DNA from: Combretum micranthum | Lineage: Eukaryota; Streptophyta; Magnoliopsida; Myrtales; Combretaceae | Length of the DNA stretch: 64,000 nucleotides | Direction of reading: 5' to 3' | NCBI GenBank assembly: GCA_024138025.1 | Contig: JAMXBD010002489.1 | Span: forward strand, 124,001-188,000 | Shown: one piece after another, positions 11,382-21,069 of the stretch | Layout of the letters: each line of letters opens with the position of its first letter | Numbering within the stretch: the stretch's first letter is position 1 | Notes under the pieces: model-generated | What the model was told of the DNA's origin: nothing | Databases searched by the model: none | Seen by the model: the letters and a program-made list of their open reading frames with translations, nothing else | Made by a program: the position numbers and the translations under genes

Positions 11382-13841
11382 TCAAAACTGAACTGACGTA
11401 CCTTGATTCTCAAACAACTCGGGGTATTTCCTTCGGATTTCTCTTCGGCTTCCCAAGTCGCTTCCTCAGAAGTGTGGTTTCTCCACAACACTTTAACGTA
11501 TCTAATCTCTTTGTTCCGAAGCTTCTGAGTCTTCTCATCCAAGATTTCTACTGGGTGTTCTTCGTAGGTGAGATTTTCCTTTAACCGAATCGGTTCTAAC
11601 TCCACTATCCGCTCAGGGTTAGGTACATACTTCCTTAATACTGATACGTGGAACACATTGTGAACTCCTGACAAATTCGGCGGCAGGGCTAGCCGATAGG
11701 CCAAATCTCCCACTCTTTCCAAGATCTCAAAAGGTCCAATATACCTTGGGCTTAACTTCCCTTGAGCCCGCATTCTCTTTATGCTTTTGATTGGGTTTAT
11801 CTTCAAATAGACATGATCGCCTACTTGAAATTCCAGCTCTCTTCTCTTCAGATCAGCCCAACTCTTCTGTCTGTCTTGAGCCTCTTTCATTTTCTGTTGG
11901 ATAACCCGGACTTTGTCAGCTGCTTCTTGAACCAATTCAGGACCAATAGCTAGCTTTTCCACATCATCCCAAAACAGAGGGGACCTACAACGCCGTCCAT
12001 ATAGGGCTTCGTATGGTGGCATCTGAATGGTTGAGTGGTAGCTATTGTTATAGGCAAACTCAATCAGGGGTATATGATTATCCCAACTTCCTTTGAATTC
12101 CAATATGCAAGCTCTTAACATATCCTCCAAGGTCTGAATGGTTCGCTCAGACTGTCCATCTGTCTGAGGATGGTAGGCAGTACTGAAATGCAACTTGGTG
12201 CCTAGGCTCTTTTGTAGGCTCATCCAGAACTTTGAAACAAATCTTGGATCCCGGTCTGAAATAATCCCTGCGGGTATACCATGAAGTCGCACAATCTCTT
12301 TGATGTAAATCCTAGCCAATTTGTCCAATGAATAGGTCATATTAATTGGTAGGAAGTGTGCTGACTTCGTCAAACGATCCACTATAACCCAGACCGCATC
12401 ACATCCTGTGGATGTCCTCGGGAATCCACACACAAAGTCCATTGAAATTTGATCCCACTTCCATTCGGGGATAGGTAGTGGCTTTAGTAATCCACCTGGC
12501 CGTTGATGCTCCACTTTGACTTGCTGACACACGGCACACTTCATAACAAAATCTGCCACATCCCTCTTCAATCCATTCCACCAATAGTGGCTTTTTATGT
12601 CCTGATACATCTTTGTACCTCCCGGATGCACCGTGTAACCGGAGTTGTGAGCTTCGCTCATGATCTCCTTTCTCAATTCTTCATCTTCCGGTACACACAA
12701 TCTTCCTTTCATTCTAACCACTTCTTCATCATCCAGGGTAAAGTCACTATACTTCCCTTTGAGTACTTCTTCTTTGATCCTCTTTATCGCCTCATCATAT
12801 CTTTGGGCTTCCTTAATCCTGTCGATCAAAGTGGGTTCCATAACCAAATTTGCTATCTCCACATCGACATCTTGCCCTACGAATTCAATTCTTAACCTTT
12901 CGAATTCCTTTATCAGCTCTTTTTGCTCCGTGATTAGGCCTGCCACTTCTCCATAGTTCTTTCTGCTCAAGGCGTCAGCTACAGCATTTACCTTTCCCGG
13001 GCAATAATTTATTCCCAAGTCATAGTCCTTGATGAGTTCCAACCACCGTCTCTGCCTCATATTTAACTCCTTTTGTGTAAACAAATACTTGAGACTCTTG
13101 TGATCTGTGTACACTTCACATCTTTGCCCATACAAATAATGTCTCCATAACTTCAAGGCAAAAACCACAGCGGCCAATTCCAAATCATGGGTGGGATAGT
13201 TCTGCTCATGAGGCCTTAATTGCCTGGAGGCATAGGCAATGACTTTCCCTTCTTGCATCAGTACACAACCGAGGCCATTCCTAGAGGCGTCGCTATGCAC
13301 TGTGTACGGCTTTTCGGGGTCAGGCAATACCAAGATTGGAGCTGATACTAAGCGTCGTTTCAACTCTTGGAAACTTTGCTCCCTCTTATCTGTCCATTCG
13401 AATTTCTCGTTCTTTTGTGTCAATTGAGTCAAAGGTTTGGCAATCTTGGAGAAATCCTTTACAAACTTGCGGTAATAACCAGCCAAACCTAGGAAGCTTC
13501 TCACTTCGGTTACCGTCTCGGGCTGTTTCCAATCCACTACAGCCTTGATCTTTTCTGGGTCTACGGATATTCCTTCTCCCGTCACTACATGTCCAAGAAA
13601 AGATATTCTATCCAACCAAAAATCACACTTGGATAGCTTGGCGTACAACTTATTTTCTCTCAAGGTTTGTAACGCCATTCTTAGATGCTCCTCATGTTGT
13701 TCTCTGGTCTTTGAATAGATTAGGATGTCGTCTATGAACACAATTACACATTTATCCAAGAGCGGTTTGTATACTCGGTTCATGAGGTCCATGAATGCAG
13801 CAGGTGCATTAGTTAACCCAAACGGCATCACTAAGAACTCA
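11382..13841 (-). pseudogene. Element A pol: RT C-terminal half, RNase H, integrase, chromodomain
   Basis: A long open stretch of about 815 codons. In order: RT palm with [11 protein letters not shown] and the catalytic FIDD (an FxDD box, residues about 48-51 of the open stretch); RNase H with the HSDAS and YTDHKSLKY motifs; the connecting NAVADALSR motif; integrase zinc domain ([11 protein letters not shown] then CAVCQQ, an HHCC finger); integrase core with [14 protein letters not shown] and the acidic DDE set; the [10 protein letters not shown] module; and a chromodomain with HPVEILDE and [16 protein letters not shown], diagnostic of chromoviruses. Upstream it is cut from the rest of RT by a 2-base deletion at 13840/13841 (GGGCAC TGAGTTC where family members have TATGAGTTC). 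A one-base shift just after WEAEE (about 11440) changes the last 20 or so codons; in the other frame the family-typical end runs to a TGA at 11384-11382. Confidence 0.85.
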
Positions 13842-14300
13842 GTGCCCGTACCGTGTGCGAAAGGCTGTCTTAGGCACATCTTCCGGCTTTATTCTCAACT
13901 GGTGATAACCGGAGCGCAAATCAATGCGCGAGAACACACTTGCCCCTTGGAGCTGATCAAAGAGGTCGTCGATTCTTGGAAGGGGGTATCGATTTTTGAT
14001 GGTGACTTTATTCAATTCCCGATAATCGATACATAATCTCATAGACCCGTCCTTCTTCTTTACAAACAACACCGGTGCGCCCCATGGCGACACGCTAGGT
14101 CTTACGAATCCTTGATCCAACAGCTCCTGTAATTGGGTCTTTAATTCCTTCAATTCCGGAGCCATCCGGTATGGTGCCTTTGATATCGGCTCTGTACCTG
14201 GAGCTAGAGTGATTTCAAAATCAATCTCTCTTTTCGGTGGTAAACCGGGTAAGACTTCAGGAAATACATCCTCAAACTCATTCACCACGGGTATGTCACT
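13842..14300 (-). pseudogene. Element A pol: RT N-terminal part
   Basis: Encodes the protease-RT linker with [19 protein letters not shown] and the RT fingers ([62 protein letters not shown]). It is the same polyprotein as the downstream block but in another frame. One codon of the MAPAELKEL motif is missing (MAPELKEL). A frameshift in GAAAGAGAGAAAAGAG (about 14296-14330) separates it from the protease segment. RT copies the element RNA into cDNA in cytoplasmic virus-like particles. Confidence 0.8.
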
Positions 14301-14780
14301 CTTTTCTCTCTTTCCTCTCTAATCCAGGCATCTTCTATTGGCACAATTTCCTCGTCTTCCATCATTAGCTCGAAGGAGCTTAAACCAAGATCTCTTCGCA
14401 CCGTGATCTCTCCAAGGAAGTCTACTCTCTCCTTCCTGTGGTCATCAAAACTTATCATCTTCGCTTGACAGTCCACAATGGCTTTAACCTTACTCAGCCA
14501 ATTCATCCCAAGAATAACTTCATATTTACTCATCTCCAAGACTATCAAATCACTTGTTGAGATGTCCTTGGATTTCTAGCAAACAATCCTTTATTATCTC
14601 TCGAGTCGACACAACACTACCTGTGGGTGTCTTAATCCTTAAGGTTGTGGTTGTCATGGCTATGGGTAGACCAAGCCGCTTAGCCAAGCTGGTAGTGATA
14701 AAGGAGTGGGTGGCTCCCGTATCAAACAACACATAAGCTTCATTCCCATTTACTCCTATGCGTCCTGTTACCATAAACAT
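14301..14780 (-). pseudogene. Element A pol: retropepsin-type protease
   Basis: Contains the aspartic protease active site in VLFDTGATHSFI, followed by the flap region and ILGMNWL, which matches the conserved ILG block of retropepsins. Its role would be to process the gag-pol polyprotein. A frameshift at about 14553-14563 splits the domain after EIQGHL; the ATTSDLIV-type continuation lies in the next frame. The start is not an independent gene start: in family members this is continuous with gag. Confidence 0.75.
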
Positions 14781-14925
14781 TTATCACTACTTGGTCCTAA
14801 TCACTCAACAACTATCTATTCCAGGGTTTCCATATTTCAGCTTTTCCTCTTACACAGGTTTTAAATTTCCTTTATAAAAACTTGCTACGAAGACAAAGAA
14901 CTTTATCTTAGAAAGGAACTTGTTA

Positions 14926-16324
14926 CTAACCTGTCACCAGGCCGCCATCCACATCGCCGTCTTGATCCAGCGCGGCCAGCTCCATGCCTTCCTCCTCATC
15001 ATCCTCGATCATCCATTGGCCTTCAAAATTGTACAGCCGCATACCATGCATGGCCGAGGCTGCACGGCCTCCACTTCTGCTACCGGACCTTTGGGTGTTA
15101 TCATTTCCAGGATTCCCGTAAGGCCGGGTAGTCCCACTTTTCCTCTGAGGGCACTCGGAGGTTACATGGCCCTTTTCCTTGCAAAGGTAGCAGGTTATAG
15201 TCATCTTCTTTGGGCAAGCATAAACCAGATGACCTGCTTCGCCACAAAAGAAACACTTATCCTTCAGCTGGGGACATTGCCTTGGGTAGTGGCCTCCCTT
15301 GCACTTCCAGCAGGAAATATTGGACTTGGCTTGGTTAAACCTCCCACCAGAATTATCCTTAATACCGTGGTAAGGCTTGAATCTCTTTCCTCTGTAGCTC
15401 GAGCTGGAGGCATCAAAGTGCCTTTTCCCGAACACTCTTTTGTCCGGTTCAGCATACTTTCTCTTCTTGGCCCCTTCAATCAAACGGGCCTTTTCGATCA
15501 CCTCCAGGTAGGTCGACAATCCAGATTCATGTATCTTTATCCTTAGGTCCTCATCGAGACCTTCCAGGAACACTTGTTTCTGTAGCTCCTCACTATTCTT
15601 GTATGACTCAGGAGCATACTGCAGTAGGTGATTGAATTCCGTTTCATACTGCTCAATCGTCCTGCCTCTTTGTCTCACATGCAGGAAATCTGCGCTGTAC
15701 CTTACTCGAAGACTGGCAGGGAAATAGTTCCCTAGGAACTCTCTTCGGAAGGTCTCCCAGCTAACTGGGGTTGCCAAACTCCTTCGTTTAGACTCCCACC
15801 ATACACGTGCATTATATCTTAACATGTATGTGCCGTACTCCAAACGGAGGTGTGGTGGGGTCTCATATGCTGCAAAAGAACGCTCATTTGAGCCAACCAA
15901 TCTTCCGCCTCATCGGGCTTTCCAAACGCCCCATCAAAGTAGCGGTTACTCTTTATGAAATCAGGGAGGGAACTCCTCTGGTAACCTCTTGGTGGTGGAG
16001 GGGGTGGATAACGAGCATTATATGATTGCTCCTCTGGTGGCATGGGAAACTCCTCTTGCATTCTCCTGTATGGAGGGGGTGGCGGAGGTGGTAAAGGTGC
16101 AGAACCCCTTAGACTTGGTTCGGAGTTTGGGTTGGTTCTGGTTTTGATTCTGGATGAATGCAGCAAACATATTTGTCAAATTCCCAATGGCATTCATCAT
16201 AGCTGCCTGGGGGTCAGGCTGAGCAGCTTCAGGTATGCTAGCTTGGGGTTGATCTGGTTGATTTGCACTACTAGCCTCACTTGGGAGTGGTTCTTGCTCC
16301 CGGTTTCGGTTCCTCCGGTTTCTT
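14926..16324 (-). pseudogene. Element A gag: capsid and nucleocapsid
   Basis: The N-terminal NRNREQ and Gln/Pro-rich region is followed by a proline run (about 16085-16060), the capsid motif LPDFIKSNRYFDGAFGKPDEAEDWL, the Retrotrans_gag block (ARVWWESKRR, EFLGNYFPASLRVRYSADFL, RGRTIEQYETEFNHLLQYAP), a Lys-rich stretch, and three zinc knuckles: CWKCKGGHYPRQC (one residue short of CCHC spacing), CFFCGEAGHLVYAC and CYLCKEKGHVTSEC. It ends with MHGMRLYNFEGQWM and an acidic tail. Two frameshifts are visible: near 16140 and a one-base loss near 15885. The conserved N-terminal frame is open back to about 16370 but has no ATG; an AACAG acceptor-like sequence ends at 16325. Confidence 0.8.
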
Positions 16325-16913
16325 CTGTTACATATTGTTTTAATAAGTTTTATTTCTTCTTTAGAGTTTTGCGGTTATAAAACGTTGGCTAAAGAAAAAT
16401 TCTAGGAATAATTTAGAGAAACATAGAATTCATAAAAAGGCTCAAAGAAAATTTAAAGCTCCAAGTCGTTCACAAAAAGGCTCTTAAAGTAAAGAAATAA
16501 TAGCAATCAAAGGAATTTCAAATTAAGAAATCATAATAATTAAAGAATTTCTGAATCAAATGATGATATGAATGAGATTATGATTATGCACTTAAGTATA
16601 TTGAATGTAGTCTACTACTAATGCAAAAGTATGATGCTTGTGAAACTTCATTTCTTGGAATCAACATAAACTTCATTGACTTGTTTGTGCCGTACAAAAG
16701 TTGTTTTCAAATAAGCTTGCAAAATTGGACAACACAAAACAATTCTTCCGAACTAACGATAACTTCTATCTAATAACATCTAAGGACATGGAAAGGAAAA
16801 GACAAGGAAAACAACATACTAGACCATAAAGAGATCCTAAGGCAATTTGGCATCCCGCATTGCCTACTATTCAAAAGAAACTATTGGACTTATGGGATAC
16901 TACATCCTTCATT
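16325..16913. other. Spacer between extra ORF and gag of element A
   Basis: AT-rich, purine-rich on the sense strand. No ORF, no hairpin that I can support, and no ATG in the gag frame. It could be the last part of an intron ending at 16325; the pyrimidine content before the AACAG is poor, so the acceptor is weak. Confidence 0.4.
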
Positions 16914-18158
16914 CTAATCAGAGTCGTCTGGTGAGGGGCTGGAGTCGTCCTCGACTAGAAGATGCTCCATCATCCTTTCGGATGAACTGACTCAAATAGG
17001 CCCTAACAGTCAACCTCCTTCTCTGAGCGGGTCGGGCTAGAGGCTCTGGTTCCTCCTCTTCCTCTTCTTCTTCCTCTTCCTCTTCTTCTTCCTCTTCCTC
17101 TTCTTCTTCTTCTTCTTCTCTCTCACTTCTTGATCTCCTACTTGATTTGTTTCCTCCATATCAACTCTATCATCAGATTCATTCCTAATTCCCATTTCTC
17201 TCTCTGCTTCTCTTCCTGCTTCTTCCCACATCCTACTCCACCTTTCCTGAATTCACTTATCCAAGGGTCAGCTTCATTCATTCCCTCCACAGGTTCTGGA
17301 GCTACCGGTTCAGGGGCTACTGCCTCAACCTCAGGGGGTTGCTCGCCTACTGGGTAATATCTTTCCATACGGTGGGGTCGAATTCTGGTTCTACCCTCCC
17401 ACTATCGGGTATGTCCAGATCCCTATTGAAATCCCATACAACTGGTTCGGTGGTGGGTTGGGTGTTCTGGAGCCACGACTGGAGGGGTAGGGGATCTAGG
17501 TATTTCTTCTTCCATCCAGTTTGGGTCCTCTTCTGGGTCTTCCTCCTCCTCAGATTCTTCCACATTATTTTCTTCTCCCTCATTGTTTCCTTCATTCCCT
17601 TCATTTCCTCAACAGCTGGGGCATTATCAGGTGTACTCCCCCGTTTCCTACTTGTGGAGCTGGAGCTCCTCCTAGGAATGGGATAAGATCAAGGTATCTA
17701 GCTTGCCACACAAAATGATTTCTGATATCTGCCAAATTCCAATCCCTATGATCATCCAGGTCATCACGGGCATGTACATAAAGTGGTCCTATGCCATGCC
17801 AATTCCCAAAGTCTGGGTGGGTGGGACTTCCTTCATTCTTAAGAATAAATGTGGCTTCTCTTAACATGGGTTCTCCCGCATATTCTACCATCACCCTCTC
17901 TAGGGTATAAATAGTCTCCATGATTGTCCATCTTCTTCTCCTTATTGGATCATACCTTAACTGATCTATCACAGATATCCATCTTGTGTATCTAAGGCCC
18001 TCTTTCCATAGCTTATACATCTCTTTTATTGTCCTAGGTCGCTGGACCAAAGCAAAGTCTTCACATAAAACTCTTAACCGAAGCCGGTATTCCACCATGG
18101 TTTCATCTAGTCTTTTGGTGAAGTTCCTAGCTCGTTCTCGGGTTTCACCCAAGGAAAC
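16914..18158 (-). pseudogene. Element A extra ORF upstream of gag, function unknown
   Basis: About 400 codons between PBS and gag. The first 170 codons are intact (18158-17601): a basic-hydrophobic region with RLRVLCEDFAL, MYKLWKEG, ETIYTLERVMVEYAG, and GPLYVHARDDLDDHRDW. The remainder is a low-complexity tail with Pro/Glu/Val repeats, a long Glu run (from GAGGAA repeats near 17050-17125), a basic patch (RPAQRRRLTVRAYLSQFIRK) and an acidic end stopping at 16914; several frameshifts break this tail. Element D has a clear homologue (34640-35592). No ATG starts the conserved frame: it is open only from the base after TTGTAG at 18159, which looks like a splice acceptor. No signal peptide, membrane segment, protease or zinc motif is visible, and I do not recognise a domain. 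Extra ORFs upstream of gag are known in other plant Gypsy lineages such as Ogre/Tat. Confidence 0.6.
17045..17128. repeat. CTT/CTC trinucleotide run
   Basis: Imperfect (CTT/CTC)n on the plus strand, which encodes the Glu-rich tract of the extra ORF on the minus strand. The alternative Lys/Arg-rich frame is a by-product. Confidence 0.8.
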
Positions 18159-18263
18159 CTACAACACGAAAACTATTAATTAGCCTAGCTTTTAACTCCA
18201 ATTTTATCCTAGTTACTTAGTTCTAGGTTTGATTTTAACTCTATTGTCATGCCTAATAACCTA

Positions 18264-18277
18264 GTGCTCTGATACCA
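18264..18277 (-). other. Primer-binding site of element A
   Basis: Sense TGGTATCAGAGCAC, seven bases after the 5' LTR end, complementary to the 3' end of initiator tRNA-Met. It fixes the element's orientation and shows that 18285-21779 is the 5' LTR. Confidence 0.9.
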
Positions 18278-18618
18278 CTTAAACTGTCACGCCCCATAGG
18301 GTACCCTAAACGTAACAGTCCGCCACATGCCATATAAGATTCCCGAATTACCACCTTAGTCTTTCGGAAGTCTCATATAGATGTAAGGCGTACCTTTACA
18401 CAATAGAGTACAAGTCCGAATGGAGATAAAAGCTTAATTTGGCATGCATGGGCAATAGGATATAATTCATGAACATAAATAAATATTACATAATTCTAAG
18501 GGGCATTCCCCCGCAAAAGAATATTAGCGGTCCATTACAGTCATCCAAGTCTTAGAAGTTTTCTATGGAAGTCTAATACAAAAATTATAACTTCTAGGGA
18601 AAACTCCTAGCTTCGTAC

Positions 18619-18660
18619 CTGTTCAGCCGGGTCTCTTCGCCTAAGCCATAAATGCGTAAG
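18619..18660 (-). other. Candidate 42-nt exon 3 in 5' LTR of A
   Basis: Preceded by CCTTTTGCAG and followed by GTACGA. In frame 0 it encodes LTHLWLRRRDPAEQ, similar to the same-length blocks in D (FTYLWLRPREPCSQ) and F (FLYIWLHPRTWPNH). Changes such as AGA/CGT and CTT/TTA preserve the amino acid. Frame 0 continues in phase with the extra ORF that starts at 18158. Confidence 0.55.
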
Positions 18661-18890
18661 CTGCAAAAGGAATGGTCTGTAGGGATGTAAGCTAACTAGC
18701 TTAGTGAGTGTAATCTCCCACAAAAACATTTATATCACAACAATTCAACCAAGTTATTAATCAAGCAAGTGTATGCATCAAACACATGAGTTCAACATAC
18801 ATATGACCAACCGGAAATCATATGTGGATGGAATTGCGCCCTCCATCCCGGGTTAGCAGATTAACGAATCCTGCGGTACGACAATATCCC

Positions 18891-19064
18891 GTTTATGGCT
18901 CACGGCTAACCTACGATTATCGATGTCGTTTATGGTTCACGACTAACCTACGATTATTCGATGTCGTTTATGGTTCACGACTAACCTACGATTATCGATG
19001 TCGTTTATGGTTCACGACTAACCTACGATTATTCGATGTCGTTTATGGTTCACGACTAACCTAC
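18891..19064. repeat. 37/38-bp tandem repeat in 5' LTR of A
   Basis: Same array as 8457-8630, four full units plus a partial one. Unit number is equal in both LTRs, consistent with both having been copied from one template at insertion. Confidence 0.85.
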
Positions 19065-19356
19065 AAATGCTCATGCTCCATCCCCTTGTGATATGCACAT
19101 GTCAATTTATCATTTACTCAAGTAGTTGATTAAGCCAATTTACTTAGGCGATCAATCAATTTATCAGACAATCCATCATAGCTAACTATACAATCAAAGT
19201 TTATCACCCGGTTTCGATATTCTTAATTTGTTTCTCATATCATCAACAATCATATAATTTCCCAATAATCCCCATTATTCATATTCCAATTGACCTACAT
19301 TCTAGTGCACTACTTTACAAGCACATACAATAAATGAATTGGGAAGAAAAACTCAC

Positions 19357-19426
19357 TCCGCCATCGGTACTCCGGTCTTCTAGTAGTAATAATCCGGAGG
19401 TAACTCGTCACCGTCCACGGGTTCAC
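19357..19426 (-). other. Candidate exon 2 with start codon in 5' LTR of A
   Basis: 70 nt between GAATAG and GTGAGT on the sense strand, ending ATGGCGGA. This is its only ATG, and no ATG occurs in the proposed leader exon 21032-20903, so it would be the first AUG of a spliced RNA. Unspliced, it reads as a three-codon uORF because GAGTGA follows. Confidence 0.5.
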
Positions 19427-20902
19427 CTATTCATATAAGAAATTACCCTAATAAGTATTCTATCAACTTAAACACTAAAACTCTAAGGAAACTTAGTGAA
19501 ATCGGAATTCGCGTCATTTCCGAAGTTCCGTTTTAAAATGGCCATAACTTGGTCGTTTTAAGTCGGAATTTCGCAAATTATATACCGATTCCTATCTACT
19601 TCGAAGAGCTTTCCAAATATGAAGTTTAAATCAAGTTTTGAAAATATCTAAGCCTCGGAATTGAGGGATCAGATCTGTACAGCGGGTTCCTTGATTCCAA
19701 AAATGCGGTTTTGATGAATGCATTTGAGATTCCTAAGTGTAATATGATGCTAAATGCAATGGAAATGATTTTCCCTATCATGAATGTCATGATGTGGACC
19801 TTAAGGAGTCTATGTTCTTATAACTTTTAGATTTAACGATTTTTAGAAAACAAACTTTCCTTAGAAACCATTTCCTCTCAAAGCTTAGTAAGTTAATTTA
19901 CTACACTTGATCACATCTACATTTTGTATGGATTTTCTTTAGGAAAACTCTATTTTGTTTAAAGAATATTTGACCCCTATATTAGATTATCCTAAGGTCT
20001 TTATTTCTTTAATAAAATCTACATTTACAAACTTTTAAGTGGGTCTTTTACTATGGGGTTTCCAAAAATCCGAATTTACACAAATCCATTTTCAAGTTGA
20101 TTCCTTTAGGAAAAATATATTTTATACTTGAAACTTTAAGTATCTATTATACCTATATCCTAAGGACTTCATTTATTTAAGAAAATATCATTTTTGAAGT
20201 TGGAAAAATAGTGTTTTCTAACCCTTCATCCATTATTACGAATTTGGTTTTTCATAACTTTTAACTCAAAACTCTATGGACTTCATCTCTTGTTTTCAAC
20301 ATTTTCTTTAGTAAAAAACTCCTTTAGACTCATGAGAAAACCACTAATCATTATCTATTACCCATAGGCTTTATTTCTTATAAAATATAAGTTTAGAAGT
20401 TGTTAAAAGTGTTTTTGACCTTGGTTTTCAAAGTCATCCGAATTTTCAAAAGTCTTTTTCTTGTAAAGTACTTTCCTTTTTGACTTCATGGACCCATATA
20501 TATGTAGATCTATACACTAGAAAGTCATTTACTAAAGACAAAAGTGTTAAAGACTATTTATGCACATATGAACAAAATAATAATGAAACTATAAATGCCT
20601 ACATGCTCATGAGTAACAAGATGATGGATTTACATTATCAAAAGCTTAAATGAGTTTTAAAAACATAAAAACCATATTTTATAAAAGATCCTTTGTTTAA
20701 AAGACTTTTTGATGGATAAAGTTAAAGCTTTTGATAAGGAAACTCCTTTAAAGGATGGATCTACCATGAAATGGTTTGGGATTTTTGTGTTGTTATCTCA
20801 TTGTTCCTACTACAAGATCATGGGAACATGGAGTTGAGATAACCAAAAATCGCCTAGCCATAACAAGGTTTTATGAGTTGGAAGTAGTAGATCATAACTT
20901 AC

Positions 20903-21032
20903 TTGAAATGGATGAAGGTAGAAGAGAAAAATGGAAGTTGTGAATGTGTTGTGTGGGGCTCAAATGTTTCGGCCACAAGGGAAAAAGAGGAGAGAAGAGA
21001 GAGCTTTTGCACTTTAGGAATTTTGGAAAGTG
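20903..21032 (-). other. Candidate leader exon 1 in 5' LTR of A
   Basis: Begins about 30 bases after the TATA box (start approximate), is pyrimidine-rich, has no ATG, and ends TTTCAA before a perfect donor GTAAGT (20902-20897). Confidence 0.4.
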
Positions 21033-21061
21033 AAGAATGAGGAAAGAGAGAGAAAAGTTAG

Positions 21062-21069
21062 TTTATATA
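21062..21069 (-). promoter_or_regulatory. TATA box of element A, 5' LTR
   Basis: Sense TATATAAA followed by a CT-rich initiator-like stretch; probable promoter of the element's genomic RNA. Confidence 0.6.

Noticed and set aside
12399..12584. Other minus and plus open frames overlapping pol of A
   Set aside because: They overlap the clearly conserved RT/RNase H/integrase frame and have no independent motif.
14920..15546. 208-codon plus-strand frame
   Set aside because: Antisense shadow of the gag zinc-knuckle region of element A.
17037..17231. Lys/Arg-rich reading frame
   Set aside because: An out-of-frame reading of the GAG/GAA run; the Glu frame fits the extra ORF and its acidic counterpart.
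16914..18158. Extra ORF as an envelope gene
   Set aside because: It precedes gag rather than following pol, and shows no signal peptide, transmembrane segment or glycosylation-rich ectodomain.
18619..18660. Reading exon 3 in the frame set by ATG-GNN-GA as the main coding frame
   Set aside because: Open in A and F, but stopped in C and D and less conserved than frame 0; kept only as a possible route to gag.
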